This document shows positions 46,067-57,421 of a stretch of DNA of 64,000 nt, piece by piece. The notes under the pieces are model-generated. The model made no database searches and was not told the origin of the DNA. It saw only the letters and a list, made by a program, of their open reading frames with translations. Made by a program: the position numbers and the translations under genes. Location of the stretch: NCBI GenBank assembly GCA_032622095.1, contig CP136065.1, positions 61,609,094 to 61,673,093 on the forward strand, in the 5' to 3' direction. How positions within the stretch are numbered: the first letter of the stretch is position 1; each line of letters opens with the position of its first letter. This DNA is from Siphonodentalium dalli (Eukaryota; Mollusca; Scaphopoda; Gadilida; Siphonodentaliidae).

Positions 46067-46596
46067 ACATTGGAAAAGGTCTGAAAATAATATTTAGACT
46101 AACATATTAGAACTTACTACGCGATTATCAATGTTTGTTGACAAATCACTGTAACAGTTTTGTTTACATAACAATGGTTCAACACTCAAATTTTTTTGAT
46201 TGGATACTTGTGGTTTGCAACATTTTATCAATCTTGTACCATCTGTTATTGTCAGACATCATTATATTGTTGCTAGCTTGCAGTAAATCATTGAAATCAT
46301 ATCATGTTTAATGAAACGGCAAAGATCAATTCCAATATATGGAATCTGCTAAAACAATTCCCAGAACGCCTTGCTTTGCAAATGACATTTTCAATGATGT
46401 CTCCCAGTGGCAACGCTACTGTAAGGGATGTTAATATTGTTTCGAATGTCGAGATGATCAATTGGATGCATGCAAGACCCGGTTCTGGCCAATCGGAATT
46501 GTTTCTTACCAGACATCTTGACATTTTGTGGGAGTGCACGTGGTGACTATCATCCCTTGTGTTGCTGACTTATTCTGTATAGACTCATCCGATCCT
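46067..46596. other. Unassigned, with an open frame on both strands
   Basis: 46304-46546 is open on the plus strand from an ATG (80 codons) and open on the minus strand as well. An in-frame TGA lies just upstream of the plus ATG. No motif is recognised and no splice sites agree with the frame. Confidence 0.35.
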
Positions 46597-46904
46597 TGAT
46601 ATAGTGTGTCTACCATTTGCAGAATGATGTCCCCAGAGGGTGAATTTAGTGACGCTACAGTAATGCCCTAAATAATCGACTCCTTAACCACAGCAGAATT
46701 ATGGGTAACTTTTCAGGATTTAGTCGGAAATATAGCTTGTTGCCATTCATTAGAAAGCTCTCACTGAGAGCTTTCCAATGAATGGCAACAAGCTATATTT
46801 CCGGCTTTCCAATGAATGGCAACAAGCTATATTTCCAACTAAATCATGAAAAGTTACCCATAATTCTGCTGTGGTTAAGGAGTCTATTATTTAGGGCATT
46901 ACTG
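46597..46904. mobile_element. Family B fragment carrying a palindromic TA MITE (46658-46904)
   Basis: ATAGTGTGTCTACCATTTGC, AGAATGATGTCCCCAGAGGG and GAATTTAGTGACGCTA lead straight into CAGTAATGCCC. The MITE ends GGGCATTACTG plus TA. Both arms have AGCTTG/CAAGCT instead of the family's GGCTTG/CAAGCC. The right arm contains an extra copy of TTTCCAATGAATGGCAACAA. The other half of the B element is not found after the MITE. Confidence 0.8.
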
Positions 46905-47516
46905 TACTTGATATTCCAACCACTAACTATTCAGTGTGAATTTTGTTATAGACTATAAAAATTTGAACATTTTCCTAGTTCCACTAACTTTCAGTCAAGT
47001 TTTGGGACAAAAATGACAATCAATAGTTAATTTCCAACCATATGTGGTGTTGAGGATGGAAATTGCCACATCCCTGACCTTAATATCAAAGCTTGAGTTT
47101 TCAATTAATTTAATTTATGTCTCTGCTAATTGGGGCTCTTTGTGGGAAAGAATTTTGCCAAACAAAACAGAAAGTGAAATAAAGTTATAAAACACATTAT
47201 CAGCTACATAAACAATCCTTTATTTGTGGTTAAAAAACCTTAATTATAATCATAAGTGTTATTATTTTGCTCTGAGCCTCTGACCGATTAATCTACTGGT
47301 TAAATTGTATAAACCTTTCTACACGTTTTCATATCCAATATCTAATATATAATTATGTAATGAATACTCAAGTCCTTTTCAATGCTTGGACTAATTCTCA
47401 GATCAGGGTATATAATCCTCTGGAGTTTCTTAATCGTTCCAACCTTTAATTAATTGAATGAATTGCATGCCGCGTTTTGTCAGGTTGTCCAAACTCCTCA
47501 TTCTGTTGATCAATTG

Positions 47517-47805
47517 CTCCACATATGGATTACGAGCATAGAAACATTTAGATAAATGATTCATACGTGTTGAATTCACTGACAGATTGAGAGTGATTCC
47601 TTCAAGTCTTCTGTGCGCCTGATACTTTCTTAATATTTTGTGTTTTGGGTTGTTTCTTACATGGATAGTGAATTTTCATGGAAGTATTTTGGAAACCAGG
47701 TAATCCAACCAATTTATATTCCACTAAGTTAGATGCTCTATTACTTCCCGGCTGCCATAAACAACAACAGCCACAATACTTGTTTTGAAGGCAAGTTTGC
47801 AATAA
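47517..47805. repeat. Host segment, paralogue 1 (empty site)
   Basis: CACATATGGATTACGAGC, AAATGATTCATACGTG, TTGAATTCACTGACAG, CCTGATACTTTCTTAATATTT and CATGGAAGTATTTTGGAAACC recur at 49108-49213 (continuing at 49738) and at 49773-50215. This copy has no insertion at either site used in the others; its TTAA is at 47630-47633. Confidence 0.8.
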
Positions 47806-48030
47806 TTAACCCTTTAATGACAGGAGCTGCACTGGTGCAGCATTAAAGATCCTGTGCCAGTGCATTCTCTTATATATGCGAGGCTCCCTATATAAGAGAA
47901 TGCACAGACTTATAAGGTCAAGGTAAATATTGTTATGCCAATTAATGCATTCTCTTACATATGCGAGACTCGCCTATATAAGAGAATGCATTGGCAAAAA
48001 TTCAGGATGCTCCAGTCAAGGAAGGGTAAT
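47806..48030. mobile_element. Family b element with a loop-deleted hairpin
   Basis: TTAACCCTTTAATGACAGG at the left; AGTCAAGGAAGGGTAA at the right. The first hairpin keeps both arms (GCATTCTCTTATATATGCG and TATATAAGAGAATGC) but has lost most of its middle. The second is also shortened. Confidence 0.8.
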
Positions 48031-48629
48031 TTAATCCCCCCCCCCCCACAAAACAAGAGAAACATCTGGTATTAAGCAAATTTTACTTAAAGGTGTCTTA
48101 AAGGAGAGATTTTCAATTGAAAAGCATATGCGCGTCACAATTAAAGTGATGTGAAACACTCCGGTTGTCTTAAAATTTTGAAATTTTCTCGAGGCGGAGA
48201 AATGTTCGCTTTTTCGTAATTGTTTGGCCCATTGGCTCATGGATCTGCAAATTTATGTATTGTCATGGGTAGATTAGGTTACCACACATTTTTGGAATGC
48301 AAAACATGAGATATTTGTATTGGCTAACTGCAAAATATGACCTTTGAAAATTTCAAAATGTTCAGGTTCAGATTCGCAAGATACAAAAAAAGCGAACATT
48401 GAGAAACTTTCGAAATTTTATGACTGCTTGACAATGCAACATTTTACATGCCTGTAATGCGAAAGGTATGTTGTGTAGGTGTTGGGTATACCCATTTCTA
48501 CATAACTGTCCTAAGATGAATATTCAAAAGATGTCGTTGATTGATGCTTGAAGAGAATATATACACCAATGTTTATCCTGACTACTGGGTGCCGCCATCA
48601 TGAAACGTACAAACCTAAACTGGTATCCG

Positions 48630-48775
48630 ATAGCGATACTGAAGTACATGTGTCAGTCCATCTGTTCATCTGTCCAAACAAATATCTCAGTCGTGGGTTG
48701 TCAAATTTGGTATGGAGGTTCTCTTTTGTGAGTGCTTTGAATTCAGAAGAGTGTCCAGTTACATTGTTTGCATTT
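48630..48775. repeat. Family D fragment
   Basis: TGTCAGTCCATCTGTTCATC, ATCTCAGTCGTGGGTTGTC and AAATTTGGTATGGAGGTTC are the opening and first internal line of family D. Upstream, 48031-48630 has only a short C run and TTAAAGTGATGTGAAACAC. Confidence 0.5.
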
Positions 48776-48844
48776 CCGATTCTTCAATTCTCCTTCTTTG
48801 TTCTTTATCTGGGAAATTTGGAAATAATGTTTTTCTGTCCGCAA

Positions 48845-49070
48845 ATAGTGTGTCTGTCCTTTGGAGAATAAGGTCCCCAGAGGGTGAATTTAGTGGGCTA
48901 GCATCACCAAATTCACAAACGGGGACCTCATTCAGCTTAGACCATTCTGCTCCCACAGCAGTTGATCGAGGTCAGAATGAGGTTCCCAGAGTGTGAATTT
49001 GGAGATGCTAGCCTGCCATACGAGATAAGTCACTAAATTCACTCCCTGGGGACCTCTATTTGCAGGCTTT
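48845..49070. mobile_element. Family B element, two palindromes close together
   Basis: AATAGTGTGTCTGTCCTTTG opens. Palindromes around AGGTCCCCAGAGGGTGAATT and AGGTTCCCAGAGTGTGAATT lie about 110 bp apart. GGGGACCTCTATTTGCAGG closes. Confidence 0.7.
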
Positions 49071-49213
49071 CCTTCTGCCTGAGTATCTCAGCCGTGGGTT
49101 CATCACTCGCTCCATATATGGATTACAAGCGTAGAAAGATTCATATAAATGATTCATATGTGTTGAATTCACTGGCAGAGCGATTCCTTTAGGCCTTTTC
49201 TACACCTGATATT

Positions 49214-49737
49214 CAGTGTTCACGCTGGCCCAGAAATTCCTTTAGCCATTTTAATCGCGGCTAGTTGGACAGATCGAACGGTTTTGTAAAAAGTTGGAAT
49301 TAATTAATAGGGATCAAACTGCAAATGCAAGAAATTCATTTTGGAAACTTGACTCGCAACAAAAACCACCGTCACGTAAAGTGATTAAGCATTTTTCCCT
49401 TATCCCCACTCAAAAGTTGCGTTTATTACAACACAAAGCGTCTGCCATTGACACTGCATGAAATCAACACCAATGAACACCTATTACTAATTTCTCCAAG
49501 CACATCGGATCGCGTAACATACACGGGGTGGCGACGCTTTTGTTGTATGGATGTCAGCTGCACGTGATGTTATTAGACCGATGACTGCTGGTGTGTTTAT
49601 AATTGCCACCATGTCCAGATGGACATATTTGAGAGGAAATGAATTTAGCCATTTTTTTCGCCATTTGGTAATTTTTTTCGCCATTTACAATTTATTTTCA
49701 CCAATGGCTAAAATGGCTACCGCCAGCGTGAACACTG
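49214..49737. mobile_element. hAT-like element, 524 bp, exact 8-bp target duplication
   Basis: CTGATATT is duplicated at 49206-49213 and 49738-49745. The ends are CAGTGTTCACGCTGGC, perfect over 16 bp. TTTAGCCATTTTTTTCGCCA-like subterminal words occur near both ends. The paralogue at 47620 reads CCTGATACTTTCTTAATA without the element, which confirms the insertion. Non-autonomous. Confidence 0.95.
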
Positions 49738-49842
49738 CTGATATTTCTTTGTATAATATGTTTTGATTGTTTCGATCTTGAATATGTGTTGAATTCACTG
49801 ACAGAGTGATTCTTTTAGGTCTTTTGTGAAGCTGATACTCTC

Positions 49843-50100
49843 TTAACCCTTCCATGACTGCAGCTGCTGGAAATTTAGCAAATACCCTGTGCCAATGCAT
49901 TCTCTTATATTTGCAAGTCTCCCATTGGGAGCCTTGCATATATAAGAGAATACATAGGCCTAACAATAGTTACCTTGAGCTTGTAAGCAGTGCATTCTCT
50001 TATATATGCGAGGCTGCCTATGAGACTCGCATATATAAGAATGCACTGGCACAGGATCTTTAATGTTGCGCCAGCACAGCTCCTGTCAAGAAAGGGTTAA
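49843..50100. mobile_element. Family b element with verified TTAA target
   Basis: TTAACCCTTCCATGACTGC to CAAGAAAGGGTTAA, TTAA at 49843-49846 and 50097-50100. Two hairpins with GCATTCTCTTATATTTGC and GCATTCTCTTATATATGCG arms. The empty paralogue has a single TTAA at 47630-47633. Confidence 0.95.
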
Positions 50101-50213
50101 TTTGATGTGCTTTGGTGTTTTTCTTACACAGATTATGTTCATGGAAGTATTTTTTGGAAACCAGACATTAACTAGCCAACTTATATTTCACTGTGATTAA
50201 TGGATGTATAGTA

Positions 50214-50332
50214 CAGTAATGCCCTAAATAATCAACTCCTTAACCACAGCAGAATGATGGGTAACTTTTCAGGATTTAGTCGGAAATATGGCTTGTGACC
50301 ATTCATTGGAAAGCTCTCGGGGAGAGCTTTCC
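50214..50332. mobile_element. Palindromic TA MITE, left arm only
   Basis: CAGTAATGCCCTAAATAATC to GGAAAGCTCTCGGGGAGAGC; the right arm stops immediately after the centre. Confidence 0.8.
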
Positions 50333-50509
50333 TTTATTTTCAGGACAATCGGTACAAGACAACCTGAGATATATCACATTTCCCAAAGGTTATCAAAGCA
50401 ATATTTTCACTGATATAATACGTTCACTTCTCTAAGACGAATGTGGTTTCAGCAGTGTCCGTCATAAATTCCGGACAAACTCTGTGCAACGTTTACTGGC
50501 TTTCTTTAT

Positions 50510-50867
50510 ATCATTATCAGCGGTGATGATATTTTCCTGCATATCATGTTTGTCACCCGTCATTTTTTACCTCAGATGATTTAAAGGGGCATATATGAGC
50601 AACAAAGAGCATTTCTTATCAGCTTAGTTTGCATGTAGGTACACATTTGTCACATGTCCAAGGGAATGTCATTGGATAGGTGCCTTCAACTCAGATGACT
50701 TAAAGGGGGACTGATAAATTTCATGATTTATAAAGAGCTTTTATTATCAGCTCAGAAAATATGTGGGACAATAGGTTCACAGAGGTAAAAAGACACAGGA
50801 AATTTCACGGGATAGGTATCGTTGTCCTCAAATGACTTTAAGGCACTAATGATTAACAACCAAAGGA
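50510..50867. repeat. Tandem repeat, period ~130 bp, split by hAT and b insertions
   Basis: GATGATTTAAAGGGG, CATTTCTTATCAGCTTAG, GGGATAGGT and CCTCAAATGACTTTAAGG lines repeat. The array continues at 51979-52024 and again after 52248, where CTGCATATCATGTTTGTCACC repeats 50538. The two insertions lie within the array. Confidence 0.65.
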
Positions 50868-50875
50868 CTTTAAGG

Positions 50876-51978
50876 TAGGGTCCTGCGAATTGGAGATTTT
50901 GATCGAATCGAATATCGAATCGAGTCGATGAAATCGAATCGAATAACCAATCGAATCATACCTGTGTGTTGCATTCTCAATTAGGCGTTTAATGTCAATG
51001 ATTAGACGATTTGTGAAACGTTCTATGAACTTCCATGATGTTCCATCATAACTTGATGTGGCGATCAACCGTCGTTCCTGATACTATTAACTTCAATTAA
51101 GAATTGTCGAGAGAAAAAAAGACATTAAAACGTCCATGCGGTCGTCACGACGATTAAATATATAACCACTAAACGGATTATCGGAATTAAAATCACGCGC
51201 AATTTTTAGAATTTGCATGTACATGCACAATTGCAAATCAGCACTGGGGAAACCCCAGTTGTTATAAACTTGAAGATGCAACAACAGTCGCAGGGTAGCC
51301 TGTTTATGTAGTGCTGGATGCTTAGATGGGTCGTTGTCCCAGACGCTTGTGATTTATGTTGCATTTATCACACGTATAAGTTCAGCACTGCATGCAGCTT
51401 TTATCATGTTTGAAATAAACATGAATACCGGACGACAAATTGTCAAGTTTCAAGGAACTCTCTGAAAGTAAACTTCAAAAGAAAACACGGCCCACGTGCT
51501 CTTTTTGACGCCGGGAACACGTGATGTTTACATTCTCAGCGATATTACATAACGCGGTATCTGAGACGTTTTGTTGGCGGATAAGGCTAGCGGTTGCTCA
51601 GTCTCATCGTTATTATAATTTACGCGCGTCGTCGGTCTACAGGCGATCTCTGAGCTTGTGGCTACCATGTTCAAAGCTAGAATTCAGATATATTCAGTCG
51701 TCCTATAGTGGCTACTTACTTGCTATACTTATATTTAATACCATGCGAACGTTCGCGATGTACAACAAGAATTATAACTACATATAGTCATAATTTTCGG
51801 GAATAATATGGCACAGAAACAGCTAAGATCGACGTGTGTACTTGTCCGTAAACAGCCTACATTGTTGTCAGTGTATATATATTCGAAATTTCGAGTTGGA
51901 AATTTCGAATCGAATTCGAATCGAATTGGACTTTCGAATCGAATCTCGAATCGAATATCGAATATTCGCAGGACCCTA
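50876..51978. mobile_element. hAT-like element, 1,103 bp, exact 8-bp target duplication
   Basis: CTTTAAGG occurs at 50868-50875 and 51979-51986. The ends TAGGGTCCTGCGAAT are perfectly inverted over 15 bp. Subterminal clusters of TCGAATCGAAT occur on both sides. Small frames inside (for example 51521-51787) show no transposase motif. Confidence 0.95.
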
Positions 51979-52024
51979 CTTTAAGGCACTAATAATTAAC
52001 AATCAAAGAGTGTTTATTATCAGC

Positions 52025-52248
52025 TTAACCCTTTCATGACTGGAGTGAAATTTTACTAAAATCCCTGTGCCAATGTATTCCATTATATATGCGAGTCTCC
52101 AATAAGGAGCCTCGCATATACAGGAGAATACATTGGCCTAACAATATTTACCTTGACCTTGTAAACCAGTGCTTTCTCTTATATATGCGAGGCTCCCCTA
52201 TGGATCTTTAATGCTGCACCAGCGCAGCTCTCATCATGAAAGGGTTAA
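52025..52248. mobile_element. Family b element, second hairpin broken
   Basis: TTAACCCTTTCATGACTGG to CATCATGAAAGGGTTAA. The first hairpin is full; the second has only its left arm and then passes into GGATCTTTAATGCTGCACC. It sits in the tandem repeat 46 bp after the hAT-like element. Confidence 0.9.
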
Positions 52249-52317
52249 ACTAGACGATGTTCCTGCATATCATGTTTGTCACCCGTCATTTTTGACAGGC
52301 AATCCCCTAGATCTCTA

Positions 52318-52635
52318 TAACCCTTTGGAGAGTATTTGTAACGTCATATACATGACGTCATGAGTAAATTTAACGTCATAGCAATAATTATTAACAAGTT
52401 CGGGTCTAAAGATTCCAATTATTCGTTTTAATTTATGTGTATTTTCTGTTAAAATGTGTTATCATAATCGATTGCACTTATACATTTGGTACATTATATT
52501 AATCAAAATAACTCCTATACAAATCATTTATAAATCAGATGATTTATTGAAGTTAATTATGTCTACATAAAATGACACTTCCTGAAACGACATATATGTC
52601 ATTCCACTCGCGAACCGTACAGCGACATATATGTG
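52318..52635. mobile_element. Family d element, 3' truncated
   Basis: ATAACCCTTTGGAGAG, CATACATGACGTCATGAG and AAATCAGATGATTTATTGAAG match 20475-20818. The end is lost after CGACATATATGTGAA. Confidence 0.85.
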
Positions 52636-52639
52636 AAAT

Positions 52640-53189
52640 ATTCCAAATTTTTGGAGCATGAAATGCCAGTAAATTGTGTATTTTTTATCTGATTGCACTG
52701 AGTTATGAGTTTATTTGTCCCTATCTTGCTGTTATTTATATGATAATTACTCTGATATTTTAGTGCCATTATTTTCTCCATACTTATACAAAGTCAATCA
52801 ACTCCACAAAGCATATCAATAAAGCAAATCTGGTGGTTTATGTATCGGGTAGCCTAATCTAAAATTCAATGTGGAACACAATAGGCTCAGCTTCGATCAG
52901 ACCCAGTATGAACAGAGAAAACACTAGAGTGCTATAGGACCATAAAATACTCAATTTAACCCCCACAAAATAACAGAACTCGTTTCTTTATTGTTAGATG
53001 TACTAAAACTGAGAGAATGCAGTTTGACCTCAAAACAATTCACGTTAACTCTCAGTGTTTAATACTTCTATTGCTAACAGTAAACTTAGGTCATATAATA
53101 AACAAATTAATTGTACTCCAACTCAAAGATTAAGGGGCTACACTGGTATGGCTTACATGCATCTGTCAGTCTGTCTGTAGTTTTTTTCT
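52640..53189. other. No recognised feature
   Basis: AT-rich unassigned DNA. Confidence 0.35.
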
Positions 53190-53320
53190 GACTGAGGCCT
53201 AAGCAGAATGAGGTCCCCAGACGGTTAATTTGGTGATGGTAGACCGCTATGCGGGATAGCGTCACTAAATTTACCCTCTGGGGACCTCATTCTGCAAATG
53301 TCAGACACACTAAATCCAGA
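53190..53320. mobile_element. Family B palindrome
   Basis: CAGAATGAGGTCCCCAGACG to CCTCTGGGGACCTCATTCTG with complementary arms, followed by the terminal AAATGTCAGACACACTAAAT. Confidence 0.8.
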
Positions 53321-53338
53321 CTTGTTTGTTTCTTTTAA

Positions 53339-53847
53339 CCCTTTCTACACTAAATGGATTCTCCAACTCAATTATATAATCATACATAGTAGTGGTCTAT
53401 TATTCATTTGGAGGAATTGTAAGGGTATTATATAAACAGATGACAGTCAGACGAAAAGATAATACAAGTGCAGAAGAATTCATATTCATTAGTGGGAAAT
53501 GTTTAACCCTTTGAGTGCCAGGGGGCGATCTCATCGGCCCTAAACCTACAAAATAAGTCTGTTAAAGAATATAAGAATAAATTATTAAAATTGTAAAAAA
53601 TAAAAAAAATAAATAAAAAATAAAAAAAGCCAATGCATTCTCTTATATATGCGAGGCGACCTATGGTCGACTCGCATATATGAGAGAATACATTGGCACA
53701 GGGTATATGAGTTGATACAGAAATCGACCTGGCACTGAAAGGGTTAAATAATAAGTTCAACAAATGACCTATGGTCGTTTATTGAACTTATTATCTGAAC
53801 ATTTCCTAAGGCAACTACTCATCAATGAGTATTTAGTATAGAAAGGG
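53339..53847. mobile_element. Family a element carrying a nested family c element
   Basis: TTAA at 53335-53338 and 53848-53851. CCCTTTCTACACTAAATGG and TTTAGTATAGAAAGGG are the ends. It is split at GGGAAATGT by 53503-53747 and resumes with TAATAAGTTCAACAAATGACC and TGAACTTATTATCTGAAC. Confidence 0.9.
53503..53747. mobile_element. Family c element with a b-type hairpin
   Basis: TTAACCCTTTGAGTGCCAGG and CTGGCACTGAAAGGGTTAA with TTAA at both ends. The core hairpin CAATGCATTCTCTTATATATG and complement is that of family b, with GCGACCTATGGTCGAC as the loop. The rest is A-rich filler. Confidence 0.9.
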
Positions 53848-54246
53848 TTAATTTGCCATGAATTTGAGATTGTGCGGTTGTACAAGTTTTAATTTTCGAA
53901 TTGGATAACCTTTCGGCTGATAAATTAAATTTCCATACAAAAATGACTGGGAAATATATGGGCCCCCTTTTTCTGTTCAAAGGGGTAATTTCTTTCTGAG
54001 TCATATAAAGTCGATACAAAAGTACTTTATCAATTTGTCAACATATTTTTGTTCCTGGAATATTGACGAGGCGGGCATTTAATATGATGTATGATTTGAG
54101 ATATAAAACCCTGAAAACAACTGATTTACTGAGTATTAACTGGGGAATGTTCCGGAAACCCAGTTCTAATTAACATTAGACTCTCAAAAAAGCGACGTAT
54201 TACAGAGTGTAAAGGATTTCACTTTCATTCATATTACCACGGCTAT

Positions 54247-54346
54247 AAATATCTTCTGCATGCTGACAATCGCCTGATTGGCTTCATCGCTTTATCGCTT
54301 TATCATTTAATGTTGTGATTGGCTGACACTGACATAATGTTTTGTG
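54247..54346. repeat. 100-bp direct repeat, left copy
   Basis: It runs from AAATATCTTCTGCATGC to CATAATGTTTTGTG. It is identical to 55799-55898 except for one base (54256 C versus 55808 T). It contains two ATTGGC words and CGCTTTATCGCTTTATC. Confidence 0.95.
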
Positions 54347-55798
54347 TTGTCACAATATAGAGATCCACGTCACATACGTCATTTCGATAACTCTTAACGT
54401 GATTTCCCTAAAACGTCTGCCACTTCAAGGTCCTACTGAACAAGGGCGAGCCATGTTTCTATGTTGGGTGTACGACCAGATCGTGTTATGTTTCTCTATT
54501 TGGTTATGACTATACCTATATGTTTATGTGGTCATTGGAATTCATACAACTATGGGGCTGTGCTGATTATTTTAAGGTAACTATATTTCATTGTGCTTTC
54601 CAACTCGACCTTACATTCGTCGATTTTTCTGTGATAACCTGATCATATTGATCGTACATGCATTATATATCAGCTATACCATTATAGGGAATACTATATT
54701 ATGGGTAGTATATACCTGCTAACCTATATATAAATATTATGCACGCGTTCGTTTTACAGCTCCGATGCTGTCCGCGATTTTGGTGCACCTTTTCGCGCGC
54801 GTTCAGAGTTTGAAAATCTACATTGCTTGATATCAGGATGCATTTTGCCCAATTTTTCAGCATGGTTGTGTGGTTTGGTAATTTAAACTGCACGGTTCAA
54901 TCTCTGGTGGCCAAAGTAGGTCGGGAGCGTAAGAACCAAAACCTAAAAATGAAACGTACTGTATGTGAAGATCGTTAATATACCAGAGACGCTCTCCTGA
55001 GGAATCCATTTGCTGGCTATTATTTTATGATTCCCAACATTTTAAATACCTATTTTCGGCTTGGTCTTAGTAAACATTTTCCAAATTATATCATTTACGC
55101 TTCCTAATGTTATCAAGCTGTGCTGACAATCAAACATAAAAATTATTATTTTGTAGATTGTACTGTAGCAGTATAATGTTTGCAAACTATGCTAAAACAC
55201 TTATAAAGAGCGTTCCATTTGCATATGCCATATTATATTTGAGTCATTTTTCCAGTTTAATCCCTTCATACACTGATACTGAAATTCGGGGTCCAGCCCT
55301 ATATATGTAACAATCCTCAATTCATAATGTTGTTATCCCTTATTAATTGTAAATGCATTACAATTCGTGCTATTATGTACGATATGAACATAGCTGTGTT
55401 ACACCACTAAATTTATCATCTGGCAGTACAGCCAATGCATAAGCATACACTTTTATTTATAAATAAGAAATTTTCCCGGTAGTACAATCAGGAAAGTCTA
55501 TGTGTACGTTTTTACAATAATTTGTATATAGTATCATTTTTGTGTGTATTGCTTGGTGTGTAGCCCTCGTGGTATTTCTATCCCTATGATTTAAGCTTGC
55601 TGAACGGTATGGTATGAATGGTACGCTGCCGTTCTATACTTATTCTATATTTATGTTGACATTCAAAATTGTCCGTGTGGCGCTTCGGAATGTGTACCTA
55701 GGGTTATTATACGTACCTTTGTCCATGTTACCGAAGACAGGTTTACCCCTGTACTCTACGGTGTTCCCAGCCCCCCTGGATCTCTATATTGTTACAAC
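54346..55798. mobile_element. ~1.45-kb TIR element between 100-bp direct repeats
   Basis: GTTGTCACAATATAGAGATCC (54346) and GGATCTCTATATTGTTACAAC (ending 55798) are inverted over 22 bp with one mismatch. The immediate flanks are direct repeats of 100 bp. The interior is unassigned: no long frame, no family seen elsewhere in the window. Confidence 0.8.
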
Positions 55799-55898
55799 AA
55801 ATATCTTTTGCATGCTGACAATCGCCTGATTGGCTTCATCGCTTTATCGCTTTATCATTTAATGTTGTGATTGGCTGACACTGACATAATGTTTTGTG
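55799..55898. repeat. 100-bp direct repeat, right copy
   Basis: The copy of 54247-54346 on the far side of the TIR element. It then passes into GGGGTAATGAAATTCCC and a palindromic MITE. Confidence 0.95.
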
Positions 55899-55920
55899 GG
55901 GGTAATGAAATTCCCTGATA

Positions 55921-56051
55921 CTGTAATGCTCTAATTAATCGACTCCTTAACCACAGCTGAGAGCTTTCCGATGAATGGCAAGAAGCCATATTTCCGACTA
56001 AATCATGAAATTCCGCTGTGGTTAAGGAGTCGATTAATTAGAGCATTACTG
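55921..56051. mobile_element. Palindromic TA MITE, internally deleted
   Basis: CTGTAATGCTCTAATTAATCG and CGATTAATTAGAGCATTACTG; both arms carry the same GCTCTAATTAAT variant. Most of the left hairpin arm is deleted. TA flanks both ends. Confidence 0.85.
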
Positions 56052-56091
56052 TATTTCCTTTAGACTTTGTAATGCGTAGTTTGTTCGAGTC

Positions 56092-56566
56092 TAAAAGATG
56101 GGGGGGAATACTGGATTACATGCATCCGTCCGTCTGTCAGTCCATCTGTCTAGCTGTCTGTCCGTCCGCTCATATTTCTCAACCATGGGTGATCAGATCT
56201 CAATTAAATTTGTTCTGCATGGATGTCACCAGGAGGGCTTTCAAAAAAGGGTCCATTGATGTTTTTCACATTTTCCGTTCAAGAGTTATCCCTCTGTTGG
56301 ATTTCTGTCCGTCCGCTCATATATCTCAACAATGGGTTATCGGATCTCGATGAAATTTGGTAGGCATGTTTGGCATCAGGAGGGCTTTCAAAAGAGGGTT
56401 CATTGATGTTGTTCACATTTTACGTTCAAGAGTTATCCCCTCTTTCTATATCTGAAAATGTTGATTTATCCGTCGTTTGTTAGAAATGTCAATTTGGTTT
56501 TCGACCCGCCCATATTTCAATTTTCACAATGGGGGTATCCCAGCACCCATGGTGCAACCTCTTGTT
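56092..56566. repeat. Family D element with recognisable 3' end
   Basis: ATACTGGATTACATGCATCC and CCGTCCGTCTGTCAG open. GTCCGTCCGCTCATAT lines recur at 56158 and 56308. It closes TTTTCACAATGGGGGTATCC, the hairpin GCACCCATGGTGC and AACCTCTTG. Confidence 0.65.
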
Positions 56567-56884
56567 TTAACTGTTTAACTGTTTAATTTTAAACTATGGG
56601 AAACCCTGACCCATACCAATCATTGTATTAAATCAATATAATTCTAAGGGTCACATAATTTGATTACTTATACTCAAAGCATTTTAAATCTCTCAAACAT
56701 TTATCCTTCAACATGTTATTGTATGTACTGAACAGGTTTTTAAACTGTTTTTTCTCTGTGGTATGTTTGGTCACTTCGGTAAACTTAACAATCAATGTTA
56801 TAATTTGTCATTGTAAATATTTGGTATTTATATATTGGCTGAAGAGAAACACTGTAGATTCTTCTTTGTATCAATATTGAACTT

Positions 56885-57390
56885 TTAACCCTTTCAGTGC
56901 CAAGTCCGATTGTTGTATCAACCCATATACCCTGTGCCAATGCATTCTCTTATATATGCGAGTCGACCATAGGTCGCCTCGCATATATAAGAGAATGCAT
57001 TGGCCTAAAAAAAATTCATCATTTGTTATTATTTTTTACAATTATTTACAATTTTAATAATTTTTTCTTATATTCTACTCTCTTTCAGTGCCAGACTTAA
57101 TTTGTAGGTTTAGTGCCGGGGAATCTTACATTTTTCATGGGCATCAAAATTATTACTATGAATACTTGGTGATAGTTTTGAGTTATAACATGCCCCTAAG
57201 GTTTTATCCAGTTTGTTTTTAAATTCGCTATAGCATGCTTAATTGAGCATACCCAAAAAAAATTCAACCCAATTAAAACAAATTTTATTTTATTTTTTTA
57301 ATTTTTTTAGGGCCGATTTTATCGGCCCTGGCACTCTACAGACCGTAAATTAGGGCCGATGAGATCGGCCCCTGGCACTGAAAGAGTTAA
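56885..57390. mobile_element. Family c element, long form, b-type hairpin
   Basis: TTAACCCTTTCAGTGCCAAG and CTGGCACTGAAAGAGTTAA, TTAA at both ends (56885 and 57387). Near the left is the hairpin AATGCATTCTCTTATATATG with loop GTCGACCATAGGTCGCC. At the right are two GGGCCGAT..ATCGGCCC hairpins (57310 and 57351). Confidence 0.85.
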
Positions 57391-57421
57391 GGAAGTGAAA
57401 GTGACCGTATCAGTATTGAAC

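Larger units (their letters stand above)
49108..50215. repeat. Host segment, paralogues 2 and 3 (filled sites)
   Basis: Paralogue 2 is 49108-49213 plus 49738-49770, split by the hAT-like element. Paralogue 3 is 49773-49842 plus 50101-50213, split by a family b element. Both share TTGAATTCACTG, GAGTGATTC and TGATA..TCT with paralogue 1, and paralogue 3 adds CATGGAAGTATTTTTTGGAAACC. Confidence 0.75.

Noticed and set aside
46304-46546. 80-codon ATG frame as a gene
   Set aside because: Both strands are open, a stop codon sits just upstream, and no acceptor or donor agrees with the frame.
50853-51787. Transposase remnants inside the hAT-like element
   Set aside because: The frames are short, on both strands, and show no hAT or zinc-finger residues.
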